From NCBI RefSeq assembly GCF_029338515.1, contig NZ_CP119988.1, positions 1,488,001-1,552,000 of the forward strand: a stretch of 64,000 nt of DNA. Direction: 5' to 3'. Origin of the DNA: Haloglomus litoreum. Lineage in GTDB: Archaea > Halobacteriota > Halobacteria > Halobacteriales > Haloarculaceae. The notes under the pieces are model-generated. The model did no database searches and was not told the DNA's origin. It was given only the letters and a program-made list of their open reading frames with translations. Below are positions 17,564 to 25,910 of this stretch, in pieces. Every line of letters begins with the position of its first letter. The stretch's first letter is position 1. A program made the translations under genes and the position numbers.

Positions 17564-18211
17564 TCACCCGAAGTTCTCGACCTTGGCGGCGTCCGGTTCG
17601 GCGCCGGCCGCGGTGAGCGCGGCGGTGGCCGCGTCGAGGAACGACTCGAAGCCGTAGACGAACAGCTGTTCGCCCGCCGTCTCCGTGACGACGGCCGCTA
17701 CGGCGTCCGTGAGCGGCTCGTCGGCACCGAGAACGTAGACCTCCGCTCCGGCCGCCGCGAGCGCGGCGAGTCGCTCCTCGTGGACCGGCGCCTCGTCGCG
17801 GTAGACGACCGCGGCCTCGTTGCCCTCCGCGAGCGCGCGCTCGGCGATACCGACTGCCGGGCCGATGCCCGGCCCGCCGGCGAGCACGACCGCGCGTGCC
17901 TCGCCCTCGTAGAAATCGCTCCCGAACGGGCCCGCCGTCTCGACACGGTCGTCGGCCTGGAGCGCGAGGAGGTACTCGCTGAACGGGCCGCCCTCCTCGG
18001 GGTCGTAGCCGACCGTGATCTCGAACGTCCCCTCGACGTCGGGCGACGAGACGGTGTAGAACCGTGACACGGGTTCGTCCTCGACCGTGGCGGTGAGCTT
18101 CACGAACTGTCCCGGCTGGGCGTCGAAGCCGGCGGGTGTCTCGAACTCGATGGCGACGGTGTCCGGCCCGCACTCGCGCACGGCGACGACGCGGAGGTCG
18201 GTTGCGTCCAT
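17564..18211 (-). CDS. Ferredoxin-NADP reductase-like FAD/NAD-binding protein
   Basis: 215 aa, FNR superfamily. The FAD-binding motif RFYTVSS (about residues 60-66) and the following EITVGYDPEEGGPFSEYL (normally G-x-x-S/T) are present. The nucleotide-binding glycine motif VLAGGPGIGPAV is near residue 120, and the C-terminal VYGFESFLDAA replaces the usual CGP-type motif. It lacks an iron-sulfur domain, so it probably works with a separate ferredoxin or flavodoxin. The ATG at 18211 was chosen over 18241 for spacing. Adjacent to divergent korAB, a ferredoxin-linked enzyme, which fits an electron-transfer role. Confidence 0.85.
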   Translation of the reverse strand: MDATDLRVVAVRECGPDTVAIEFETPAGFDAQPGQFVKLTATVEDEPVSRFYTVSSPDVEGTFEITVGYDPEEGGPFSEYLLALQADDRVETAGPFGSDFYEGEARAVVLAGGPGIGPAVGIAERALAEGNEAAVVYRDEAPVHEERLAALAAAGAEVYVLGADEPLTDAVAAVVTETAGEQLFVYGFESFLDAATAALTAAGAEPDAAKVENFG

Positions 18212-18406
18212 GTCGGTGGTCGGTGAGCGACCGGCAACCACCTTTCGCTTCCGGCTCCGTGCGGACGCTCCCGAGAGTGCGGCCGCCCGGAAGCCCCGGC
18301 GGGTCGAGGACCCCCGGGGTGCGGGCCGGGTCGGCCCGGACCCGACGCTCCAGCGCGGTTGCGGGCCGACCGGCCGAGATGCGGTGGTTACGGCAATATT
18401 CAGAAG

Positions 18407-18414
18407 GCTTAACG
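18407..18414 (+). promoter_or_regulatory. TATA-like element of korA
   Basis: GCTTAACG lies about 30 nt before the korA ATG at 18442, which suits a transcription start a few bases before the start codon. Confidence 0.45.
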
Positions 18415-18441
18415 TCCGTCCACGGGAAAGCGCTCCTAGTT

Positions 18442-20211
18442 ATGCCAGACGACCTGAACTGGGCCATCGGCGGCGAAGCCGGCGATGGGATCGACTCCAC
18501 CGGGAAGATCTTCGCACAGGCACTCTCCCGGGCGGGTCGACACGTCTTCACCTCGAAGGACTTCGCGTCCCGGATCCGGGGCGGGTACACCGCGTACAAG
18601 GTCCGGACGTCGGTCGACCGTGTCGAGAGCGTCGTCGACCGGCTCGACATCCTCATCGCGCTCACCGAGCGGACCGTCGAGGAGAACATGGACGAGCTCC
18701 ACGACGACTCGGTCATCATCTACGACGGCGAGCGCACGATGATGAAGGACTTCGAGGCGCCCGGCGAGATGACCGGGCTGGACGTACCCCTCAAGCGGCT
18801 CGCGGAGGAGGCCGGCGGCGCCATCGTGCGGAACATCGTCGCGCTCGGCGCGGCCTGCGAGGTGGCGGACTTCCCCATCGAGAACCTCGACGAGTCCCTG
18901 GAGAAGCGGTTCGGCGACAAGGGCTCGGCCATCGTCGACACGAACAAGCAGGCCGCTCGTCTCGGCCAGGACTACGTCGCCGACGAGTACGGCCTCGACA
19001 CCGGCTACGAACTGGAGACGACCGACAGCGACTACGTCCTGCTGAACGGCGACGAGGCGATCGGGATGGGAGCCATCGCCGCCGGCTGCCGGTTCTACTC
19101 GGGCTACCCCATCACGCCCGCGACGGACGTGATGGAGTACCTGACCGGCCGCATCGACCAGTACGGCGGGAAGGTGGTGCAGGCCGAGGACGAGCTGTCG
19201 GCCATCAACATGGCGCTCGGCGCGGCCCGCGCGGGCGCCCGGTCGATGACCGCCACGTCCGGCCCGGGTATCGACCTGATGACCGAGACGTTCGGCCTCA
19301 TCGCGCAGACGGAGACGCCCCTGGTCATCTGCGACGTGATGCGCTCGGGCCCCTCGACGGGGATGCCCACGAAGCAGGAGCAGGGTGACCTCAACATGAC
19401 GCTGTACGGCGGCCACGGGGAGATCCCGCGGTTCGTGGTGGCGCCGACGACGGTCGCGGAGTGCTTCCACAAGACCATCGAGGCGTTCAACCTCGCCGAG
19501 AAGTACCAGACGCCGGTCTACCTCGTCAGCGACCTGGCGATGGCGGTGACCGAGCAGACCTACGAGCCCGAGCAGTTCGACATGGACGCCGTCGAGATCG
19601 AGCGCGGGCGCGTCGTCGACGAGGACGGTATCGAGGAGTGGACCAACGAGAAGGGGCAGTTCACGCCCCACGCCGCGACCGACGACGGTGTCTCCCCGCG
19701 CACCTTCCCCGGCGTGGAGGGTGGCGCGCACATGACGACCGGCCTCGAGCACGACGGCCTCGGCCGCCGGACGGAGGACGAGCAGGTCCGCGTCGAGCAG
19801 GTCGACAAGCGCAACCGGAAAGTCGAGACGGCCCGCGAGCGCGAGGACTGGTCGCCCCGCGAGTTCGGCGATCCCGACTCGGACAACCTCGTCATCTCCT
19901 GGGGGTCGAACGAGGGCGCGATGCTGGAGGCGCTGGACTTCCTGGAGGAGGAGGGCGTCGACGTGCGCTTCCTCTCGTGTCCCTACATCTTCCCGCGCGA
20001 GAACCTCGCCGAGGACATCCGCGAGGCCGACGAGGTCATCGTCGTGGAGTGTAACGCGACCGGCCAGTGGGCGGACGTGCTCGAGCACGACGCCCTGGAG
20101 CGGGTCAAGCGCATCAACAAGTACACCGGCGTGCGGTTCAAGGCCGACGAACTCGCAGAGAGAGTGAAGGAGGAACTGGCGGGCGAGCCCGCCGAGGTGG
20201 AGGCAGAATGA
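18442..20211 (+). CDS. korA: 2-oxoacid:ferredoxin oxidoreductase, alpha subunit (KorA)
   Basis: 589 aa fused gamma/alpha subunit. The N-terminal gamma domain begins WAIGGEAGDGIDSTGKIFA, and the alpha (pyrimidine-binding) domain carries GYPITPATD near residue 220 and the GPGIDLMTE segment. With KorB it oxidatively decarboxylates 2-oxoglutarate (or another 2-oxoacid) to the acyl-CoA, reducing ferredoxin; in haloarchaea this replaces the NAD-linked dehydrogenase. An insert of about 60 charged residues near residue 400-460 (DEDGIEEWTNEKGQF onwards) is typical of haloarchaeal proteins. The ATG at 18442 has a TATA-like element upstream; upstream in-frame sequence is non-homologous. Overlaps korB by ATGA. 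Confidence 0.95.
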   Translation: MPDDLNWAIGGEAGDGIDSTGKIFAQALSRAGRHVFTSKDFASRIRGGYTAYKVRTSVDRVESVVDRLDILIALTERTVEENMDELHDDSVIIYDGERTMMKDFEAPGEMTGLDVPLKRLAEEAGGAIVRNIVALGAACEVADFPIENLDESLEKRFGDKGSAIVDTNKQAARLGQDYVADEYGLDTGYELETTDSDYVLLNGDEAIGMGAIAAGCRFYSGYPITPATDVMEYLTGRIDQYGGKVVQAEDELSAINMALGAARAGARSMTATSGPGIDLMTETFGLIAQTETPLVICDVMRSGPSTGMPTKQEQGDLNMTLYGGHGEIPRFVVAPTTVAECFHKTIEAFNLAEKYQTPVYLVSDLAMAVTEQTYEPEQFDMDAVEIERGRVVDEDGIEEWTNEKGQFTPHAATDDGVSPRTFPGVEGGAHMTTGLEHDGLGRRTEDEQVRVEQVDKRNRKVETAREREDWSPREFGDPDSDNLVISWGSNEGAMLEALDFLEEEGVDVRFLSCPYIFPRENLAEDIREADEVIVVECNATGQWADVLEHDALERVKRINKYTGVRFKADELAERVKEELAGEPAEVEAE

Positions 20212-21071
20212 GCTCCGATATCAGGTTCACCGATTTCAAGTCCGACGCACAGCCCACGTGGTGCCCCGGTTGCGGCGACTTCGGCACCATGAACGGGATG
20301 ATGAAGGCCCTGGCCAACACCGGCAACGACCCGGACAACACGTTCGTCGTCGCCGGCATCGGCTGCTCCGGCAAGATCGGGACGTACATGCACTCGTACG
20401 CGCTGCACGGCGTGCACGGGCGCGCGCTCCCGGTCGGGACCGGCGTGAAGATGGCCAATCCCAACCTGGAGGTGATGGTCGCCGGCGGCGACGGTGACGG
20501 TTACTCCATCGGGGCCGGCCACTTCGTCCACGCCGTCCGCCGGAACGTCGACATGACGTACATCGTCATGGACAACCGCATCTACGGCCTGACGAAGGGG
20601 CAGTTCTCGCCGACCTCGCGCGAGGACTTCGAGACCTCCACGTCGCCCGAGGGGACGAAGCAGCAGCCGGTCAACCCGCTCGCGCTCGCGCTGTCTGCCG
20701 GTGGCACGTTCATCGCGCAGTCGTTCTCCTCGGACTCCCAGCGCCACACGGAGATCGTCCAGCAGGCCATCGAGCACGACGGCTTCGGCTTCGTCAACGT
20801 CTACAGCCCGTGCGTGACGTTCAACGACGTCGACACGTACGACTACTTCCGCGACACCATCGTCGATCTCGACGAGACCGACCACGACCCCACCGACTAC
20901 GACGACGCCAAGGAGAAGATCCTCGACGCGGACAAGGAGTACCAGGGCGTCATCTACCAGGACGAGAGCTCCGTCGGCTTCGAGGAGCGGGAGGGCCTCT
21001 CCGAGTCGATGGCCGACATCCCGGACGGTGCCCCCGAGGACGCGATGGACCTCGTCCGCGAGTTCTACTGA
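20208..21071 (+). CDS. korB: 2-oxoacid:ferredoxin oxidoreductase, beta subunit (KorB)
   Basis: 287 aa TPP-binding subunit. Four cysteines for a [4Fe-4S] cluster are visible: WCPGCG (near residues 19-22), GIGCSG and the later SPCVTF. The TPP/Mg2+ motif is GGDGDGYSIGAGH followed by MDNRIYGLTKGQ. It starts inside the korA stop codon (ATGA at 20208-20211), so the subunits are translationally coupled. The two-subunit arrangement lacks a separate delta subunit, as in other haloarchaea. Substrate 2-oxoglutarate versus pyruvate cannot be told with certainty from sequence alone. Confidence 0.95.
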   Translation: MSSDIRFTDFKSDAQPTWCPGCGDFGTMNGMMKALANTGNDPDNTFVVAGIGCSGKIGTYMHSYALHGVHGRALPVGTGVKMANPNLEVMVAGGDGDGYSIGAGHFVHAVRRNVDMTYIVMDNRIYGLTKGQFSPTSREDFETSTSPEGTKQQPVNPLALALSAGGTFIAQSFSSDSQRHTEIVQQAIEHDGFGFVNVYSPCVTFNDVDTYDYFRDTIVDLDETDHDPTDYDDAKEKILDADKEYQGVIYQDESSVGFEEREGLSESMADIPDGAPEDAMDLVREFY

Positions 21072-21547
21072 GCGGCCCGCGGTCGTCAGCGGTCACCTGT
21101 CCCGCCCCACTGTTACGTCGGGTCTACGGCACTCGGCGCCCCCGGAGCGCGGATCCCGTTCCGCGAAGCTACCTCCACGGGGGCCGTTATCACGACGTGA
21201 AAACTCTCGAAACGGCATTATCCTACGCCACCGTACCCATCGATGGGGTCAGAGGCAACTGCCCCGTGCCGGTGTCACGGTGGTTACAGTGGGCTGCTCC
21301 GCGCCAGGGGACCGGGGGCGGGATGCATCTGCTTGCGGTCCGCACGACCGTCGACCGCGCGCCCCTGCTGTGGTGGGCAGCGGGCGTGGCGATGGCGGCG
21401 GCGTGAGGGCTCAGCTGCCGACGACTGCGGACGGGCCGAGCGACCGACGGCGGGCGCCGATGGGAGAGACGCGCCGGTGACGGACGTCGACGAGGGGGAC
21501 GCGTCGACGACAGTACGTTTTTGACGGCAGGGCTGCTCCACACAGGT
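21072..21547. other. Intergenic region between korB and nac, no gene seen
   Basis: About 475 bp. Frames here are Arg/Cys-rich without acidic bias and are not called. A TATA-like stretch (CATTATCC near 21215-21222) and CGTTTTTGACGG about 25 nt before the nac start are the only signals noticed. Confidence 0.5.
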
Positions 21548-21958
21548 ATGTTCGGAGGAGGCGGCGGGCTCAACCCCCGCAAGATGAAGCAGATGATGGA
21601 GCAGATGGGGATCGACCTCGAGGAACTCGACGCCGAGGAGGTCATCATCAGGACCCCCGACGAGGACCTCGTGTTCACCGACGCCCAGGTCCAGAAGATG
21701 GACGCCCAGGGGCAGGCCACCTACCAGGTCGTCGGCTCGCCCGAATCCCGCCCGCGCGGCGAGGGCGGCACCGCGGGTGCCGTCGAGGGCGAGGCCGACA
21801 GCGCCGACGAGAGCGCTGACGACGCCGGGGGCGCCGCCATCCCGGACTCGGACGTGGAGATCGTCGCCGCGCGGACGGGCGCGAGCGAGGACGACGCCCG
21901 CGAGGCGCTCGAGGCGACCGACGGTGACCTGGCGGCCGCCGTCGAGATGCTGGAGTGA
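21548..21958 (+). CDS. nac: Nascent polypeptide-associated complex protein (archaeal NAC)
   Basis: 136 aa. The N-terminal [21 protein letters not shown] and the NAC beta-domain ([20 protein letters not shown]) bind ribosome and nascent chain. An acidic Ala/Glu/Asp linker follows, then a C-terminal UBA-like domain ([33 protein letters not shown], about 97-136). The ATG at 21548 matches the conserved family N-terminus. The stop codon overlaps the GTG start of trmI (GTGA), a linkage common in haloarchaea. Confidence 0.95.
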   Translation: MFGGGGGLNPRKMKQMMEQMGIDLEELDAEEVIIRTPDEDLVFTDAQVQKMDAQGQATYQVVGSPESRPRGEGGTAGAVEGEADSADESADDAGGAAIPDSDVEIVAARTGASEDDAREALEATDGDLAAAVEMLE

Positions 21959-22842
21959 CCGACCACGACGGGAGCGAGGACGCGCCAGCGGCCGACCCGG
22001 AGGCGAGTGACGGGAGCGAGGTCGACGCCACCGGTGCCGAACGGGCACCCGTTCTGCTCGTGCGCGAGAACCGCGAGTACCTGCTCCGGCCGGGCGAGCG
22101 GATGGAGACCGATCTCGGGATCCTTCGCGTTCCCGGGGATGTCCAGCCGGGCGACACCGTCACGACGCATCTCGACACGGCGTTCGTCGTCCGGCGGCTG
22201 CGCGGGCCGGACCTGTTCCACCACTTCGAGCGGACGGGCGCGCCGATGGTGCCCCGTGATATCGGGCTGGTCATGGGCGAGACGGGCGCCGGTGCCGGCG
22301 ACCGCGTCCTCGACGCCGGCACCGGAACGGGTGTCCTCGCGGCCTACCTCGCCCGCGCCGGCGCCGAGGTCCTCACCTACGAGCAGGACCCCGAGTTCGC
22401 GGACGTCGCACGCGGGAACATGGCGATGGCCGGCGTCGCCGACGCCGTCGAGGTCCGGACCGGCGACGTGACCGACGACCTCGACGCGCTCGTCGGGGGC
22501 TCGGACGGGGCCGACGGCGCGACCCCAGCCGGGCCGGCTCCCGACCGCGGCTTCGACGTCGTCACGCTGGACACGGCCGACGCGCCCGCGGTCGCGGCTC
22601 GGGCGGACGAACTGCTCGTCCCGGGCGGCTACCTCGCGATGTACGTCCCGTTCGTGGAGGGTGCCCGCGAGGCCGCACTCGCCGCCGAGGCGGCCGGCCT
22701 GGAGGACGTGACGACCCACGAGACCATCCAGCGGGAGTTCACCTTCGGCGAGCGTGGCTCGCGGCCGGACACGGCGCCCGTCGGCCACACGGGGTTCCTG
22801 ACCGTCGCGCGGGCGCCCGACGCGCCCGGCACGGGCGACTGA
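21955..22842 (+). CDS. trmI: tRNA (adenine-N1)-methyltransferase TrmI
   Basis: 295 aa, class I SAM methyltransferase forming m1A57/58 in the T-loop of tRNA. An acidic N-terminal tail of about 30 residues precedes the small beta-barrel domain ([20 protein letters not shown]). The SAM motif [20 protein letters not shown] is near residue 118, YEQDPEF is the acidic ribose contact, and VTLDTADAP stands at motif IV. The start is the GTG overlapping the nac stop. Archaeal TrmI forms a tetramer and acts before tRNA maturation is complete. Confidence 0.92.
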   Translation: MTDHDGSEDAPAADPEASDGSEVDATGAERAPVLLVRENREYLLRPGERMETDLGILRVPGDVQPGDTVTTHLDTAFVVRRLRGPDLFHHFERTGAPMVPRDIGLVMGETGAGAGDRVLDAGTGTGVLAAYLARAGAEVLTYEQDPEFADVARGNMAMAGVADAVEVRTGDVTDDLDALVGGSDGADGATPAGPAPDRGFDVVTLDTADAPAVAARADELLVPGGYLAMYVPFVEGAREAALAAEAAGLEDVTTHETIQREFTFGERGSRPDTAPVGHTGFLTVARAPDAPGTGD

Positions 22843-22924
22843 CCCTCCGGGTGTGTCTCCCTCGGCACGGACGCGTCTCGTCCGTGCCACGGGCTATAAG
22901 TCCGCGACGACCCTACCCCGTGGC

Positions 22925-23137
22925 ATGAGCGAGGCCGTACCCGAGGCGGACGAGACGACGACGTGGCCGGAGCTGGCGATCAGTATCTACGACCGCCTGA
23001 CCGGCCGGGGGGCCGAGATCACCTACGAGTTCGACGAGATGGAGATTGCCGTCCCCAACCGGACCGGCCCGGACGCCGAGCACGCCCACTGGCGCATCGA
23101 CGGGACGCTCCGGGTCTCGACACGGGAACGTGAGTGA
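22925..23137 (+). CDS. Small haloarchaeal protein (70 aa), first of overlapping pair
   Basis: 70 aa acidic protein, MSEAVPEADETTTWPEL then IYDRLTGRGAEITYEFDEMEI and HWRIDGTLRVSTRERE. No known family recognised. The C-terminal strands resemble the following protein (DLTVRIDGHELQV), suggesting a related beta-sheet fold. The next gene starts at a GTG 8 nt inside this one, so the two are translationally coupled. Confidence 0.7.
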   Translation: MSEAVPEADETTTWPELAISIYDRLTGRGAEITYEFDEMEIAVPNRTGPDAEHAHWRIDGTLRVSTRERE

Positions 23138-23531
23138 CGCGGGGGACGCGGCGACGCTGGTGGGGGCCATCCGGCGCGTCGCGGAGACGCCGCTCGGCCT
23201 CGACGTCAGCGCCGACCTCACCGTGCGCATCGACGGCCACGAACTGCAGGTGACGGCGTACACCGACCGCGTCCTCGTCGACTTCCCCTCGCTCGGGGTG
23301 GCGGTCGACCTGCTCCGCTCTGCCTCCGGGAGCACCGGCGGGAGCGGCCCGGGTGCCGGCGGCTCGCTCCCGGCGACGCTCGCGGCGGCCGATCTGACGG
23401 CGGTCGCCCGGGTCGACACGCGCGAGGTCGCCACGTTCGGCGCCGGCGCGGAGGGGCCGCTGAAGCATCTCGGCTACGACCACGTCGCGGTCTCGCCGCG
23501 CGGGCTCCTTCTGGCGTGGCTCGGTCTCTGA
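23130..23531 (+). CDS. Hypothetical haloarchaeal protein, second of overlapping pair
   Basis: 133 aa from the GTG at 23130, which overlaps the stop of the upstream 70-aa gene by 8 nt. Beta-rich N-terminal half (SADLTVRIDGHELQVTAYTDRVLVDFPS), a Gly/Ser linker (SGSTGGSGPGAGGS), and a C-terminal helix-strand unit ending LLLAWLGL. Earlier in-frame ATG codons lie within the upstream gene and encode Pro/Thr-rich sequence. Function unknown. Confidence 0.7.
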   Translation: MSDAGDAATLVGAIRRVAETPLGLDVSADLTVRIDGHELQVTAYTDRVLVDFPSLGVAVDLLRSASGSTGGSGPGAGGSLPATLAAADLTAVARVDTREVATFGAGAEGPLKHLGYDHVAVSPRGLLLAWLGL

Positions 23532-23561
23532 GCGGGTCGCGAGACGGCACCGGGTGGGTGC

Positions 23562-24161
23562 TCAGCCCTCGACGGACCGGATGAGGTCGAGCAGTTCCTT
23601 CCGGTAGCTGTCGGCGTCGGTCTCGACCCCGAGGGCCTCGTCGAGCGTCCCGTCGAGTCCGGCCGGGTAGGCCCCGCCGGCGATGACGAACCCGTCGTCG
23701 AGCCAGACCGCGAGGAACCCCTCCATCTCCAGCGTGCGGTCGTCGAGCCGGTAGCGAGCCTTGAACGGGGTGAACTCCGCCCGCGCCCCCGAGCGGACCC
23801 GTGCTCGTTTCGGTTCCCCCTTCGCGACCTGGTCGAACCCCCGTGCGAGGAGGTCGTCGGCGAACGAGGACCGGGCCTCGCTGGTGACACGCGACTTGAT
23901 GAGTGGCGCGATACCGGGCGCCAGCGACGGCGTGAACGACACCCGCGTCGCGAAGAAGAACCGCCACATATGATCGATGCCGGTCGCGTCGCGGACCGCA
24001 GTACGGAGTGCGGTGTCCTCGAACACCTGCATGTGGCCCTCCACCCGCGCCGTCGACAGGCTGAACAGGGTCTCGACCTCGTCCTCGACGAGCGACCAGC
24101 CCGCGTCCGCGAGGCGGTCGCGGGGGAGCGTCGGCGGTCCCACGCGCGACTGCGTGCTCAT
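23562..24161 (-). CDS. Hypothetical haloarchaeal protein
   Basis: 199 aa, soluble, mixed alpha/beta. Segments such as LFSLSTARVEGHMQVFED, FFFATRVSFTPSLAPGI and the C-terminal LEMEGFLAVWLDDGFVIAGGAYPAG suggest a lipid- or ligand-binding beta-sandwich, but no family can be named. No signal peptide or lipobox. The start ATG at 24161 is preceded by a TCGGCTCATG context. Convergent with the 133-aa gene. Confidence 0.7.
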   Translation of the reverse strand: MSTQSRVGPPTLPRDRLADAGWSLVEDEVETLFSLSTARVEGHMQVFEDTALRTAVRDATGIDHMWRFFFATRVSFTPSLAPGIAPLIKSRVTSEARSSFADDLLARGFDQVAKGEPKRARVRSGARAEFTPFKARYRLDDRTLEMEGFLAVWLDDGFVIAGGAYPAGLDGTLDEALGVETDADSYRKELLDLIRSVEG

Positions 24162-24341
24162 GAGCCGATTACGGCACCCCGACGTATAGGACTACGGTCG
24201 TCGGGCGACGCCAGGGACAACCGCATCGGTGCCGTGTGGGGTCGTTGCCGTCGCTCGAAGGCCGCGTCCTCGTCCGGCAGGCCTCCCTGCCGCCACGCTC
24301 TCGTCGAAACCCTCTTGCCCGGCCCCCATGTCGTCGTGTCC

Positions 24342-25427
24342 ATGACCGGCGGCTGGGGGGTGTTACAGGCTGGCAACCAGGCCATCCAGGACGGCCTGCA
24401 ACTGCTCCCGCCCTGGTTCCCGGAGCCGCTCGCCCGACTCATCGGGGCGCTGGTCGCGCTGGCGGTCTTCTACTACGGGTCGACGCTGGTCAAGCGCCTG
24501 CTGGGCCGGCGCATCGCGCGCCGGTTCCGCCGACCCTCGCTCACCCGGACGGTGTTGCGGAGCATCCAGGGGGCGGTCGTCCTGCTCGGTATCCTCATCG
24601 CCCTGCGTATCCTCCAGGTCCCCATCGGCGACCTGGCGCTGTCGGTCACGGTGTTCTCCGCGGTGGCCGGGTTCGTCCTCGCGCCCATCATCGGGAGCGT
24701 CGTCAACGGGCTGTTCGTCCTCTCGGAGCAACCCTACGAGATCGGGGACATGATCTACCTCCCCGACCGCGACGTCTACGCCTTCGTCGAGGACATCACG
24801 CTCCGGTATACCAAGGTGTTCACGCTGGACAATACGTTCCTCATCATCCCGAACGGCTCCATCAGGGAGCGTGACGTGGTCAACTACTCCGCCGAGGACT
24901 CCCGGACCCGGCTCTCCCTGGACGTCCAGGTCACCTACGAGTCCGACATCGCCGAGGCCCGGGCGCTCATCGAGGAGGCCGCGCGCAAGACCGAGAAGGT
25001 AATCGAGGGTGGGCCGGACATCCGAATCGGGAGTGCGCGCTATCCGGCGGCGCCGACCTGCTACATCGAGAACTTCGCCGACCACGGGGTGAACCTGCGA
25101 CTGCGCTACTGGGCGACGGAGCCGTACAAGCTGCTGACGCTCCGCTCGAACGTCCAGACGGCGGTCTGGGAGCGCCTCGCGGACGCCGACGTGGAGATCG
25201 CCTACCCGCACTCGCATCTGGTCTTCGACGAGACGAGCGGCGAGATGCGGGTCGCGACCCGCTCGGTCGACGCCGAGGGGAACGGCGCGCCGCCCGACAT
25301 CGAGCCCGCGGCGGTCGAGCACGACCCGGCAGCCGAGCCGCCGCCGAGCCACCCACAGCGGGAGCCCGACGGCTCGGATGCCGGCGGCTCGGTCGGGGAC
25401 GGGACCGGGGAGGAGGGCGAGGAGTAG
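24342..25427 (+). CDS. Mechanosensitive ion channel, MscS family (second paralog)
   Basis: 361 aa. Helices at about 32-50 and 72-92 are followed by TM3 (DLALSVTVFSAVAGFVLAPIIG, about 97-118). The beta-domain is QPYEIGDMIYLPDRDVYAFVEDI and IIPNGSIRERDVVNYS; the alpha/beta domain ends at VEIAYPHSHLV, and about 80 disordered acidic residues follow. The pore helix is less Ala/Gly-regular than the paralog at 4534-5463, so conductance and gating may differ. Start ATG at 24342; a GTG 6 nt upstream is possible. Confidence 0.9.
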   Translation: MTGGWGVLQAGNQAIQDGLQLLPPWFPEPLARLIGALVALAVFYYGSTLVKRLLGRRIARRFRRPSLTRTVLRSIQGAVVLLGILIALRILQVPIGDLALSVTVFSAVAGFVLAPIIGSVVNGLFVLSEQPYEIGDMIYLPDRDVYAFVEDITLRYTKVFTLDNTFLIIPNGSIRERDVVNYSAEDSRTRLSLDVQVTYESDIAEARALIEEAARKTEKVIEGGPDIRIGSARYPAAPTCYIENFADHGVNLRLRYWATEPYKLLTLRSNVQTAVWERLADADVEIAYPHSHLVFDETSGEMRVATRSVDAEGNGAPPDIEPAAVEHDPAAEPPPSHPQREPDGSDAGGSVGDGTGEEGEE

Positions 25428-25429
25428 GT

Positions 25430-25837
25430 TCAGCTCGCGGCGGTCGCGGTGACGACGGTGCAGTCCAGCTTCTCGCGGAGGTAGGTCTCGATGTCCGGGT
25501 CGTCGACGAGGCTCCGGAGCATCCGCCGCCAGCGCCCGGCCTGCTTCTGGCCGATGACGACGAAGTCCGCCCGCTCGGCGGCGACCTCCTCGAGGATGGT
25601 CTCCTCGACGAGGAAGCCGGCCCGGACGACGAACCGCGCGTCCGGGAGCGCGCCGAACTCGCGCTCGACGGCGCGTTTGAGTTCCATCCGACCCACCCGC
25701 CCACCGTCCTGATAGAGGTTGACGTGGAGGACGGTCAGTTCGGCGTCGTGTTCCTCGGCGACCTCCAGCGCACGCTGGAGGGTCGCCTTCGAGTGGGCCG
25801 TCAGCGGATAGCGGACCGGCACCACGACGAGCGTCAT
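25430..25837 (-). CDS. UspA-family universal stress protein
   Basis: 135 aa single-domain Usp. The N-terminal strand TLVVVPVRYPLTAHSKATLQRALEVA and LTVLHVNLYQ are typical, and ADFVVIGQKQAGRWRRML stands at the place of the G-x-x-G-x-x-x(9)-G-S/T ATP loop, which is not intact, so ATP binding is doubtful. Stop is only 2 nt from the stop of the convergent mscS gene. Confidence 0.85.
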   Translation of the reverse strand: MTLVVVPVRYPLTAHSKATLQRALEVAEEHDAELTVLHVNLYQDGGRVGRMELKRAVEREFGALPDARFVVRAGFLVEETILEEVAAERADFVVIGQKQAGRWRRMLRSLVDDPDIETYLREKLDCTVVTATAAS

Positions 25838-25910
25838 CGGGCGATGGTGCGGCCGGGCACCGGGTCAACCTTTCCGTTCGCCGCGCGGTCGGGAGGGTTG
25901 TCGGTCACGC

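Noticed and set aside
21243-21524. Arg/Cys-rich small protein in the korB-nac gap
   Set aside because: Composition (Cys, Arg, Trp-rich) and lack of acidic residues differ from neighbouring genes; no promoter or start context stands out.
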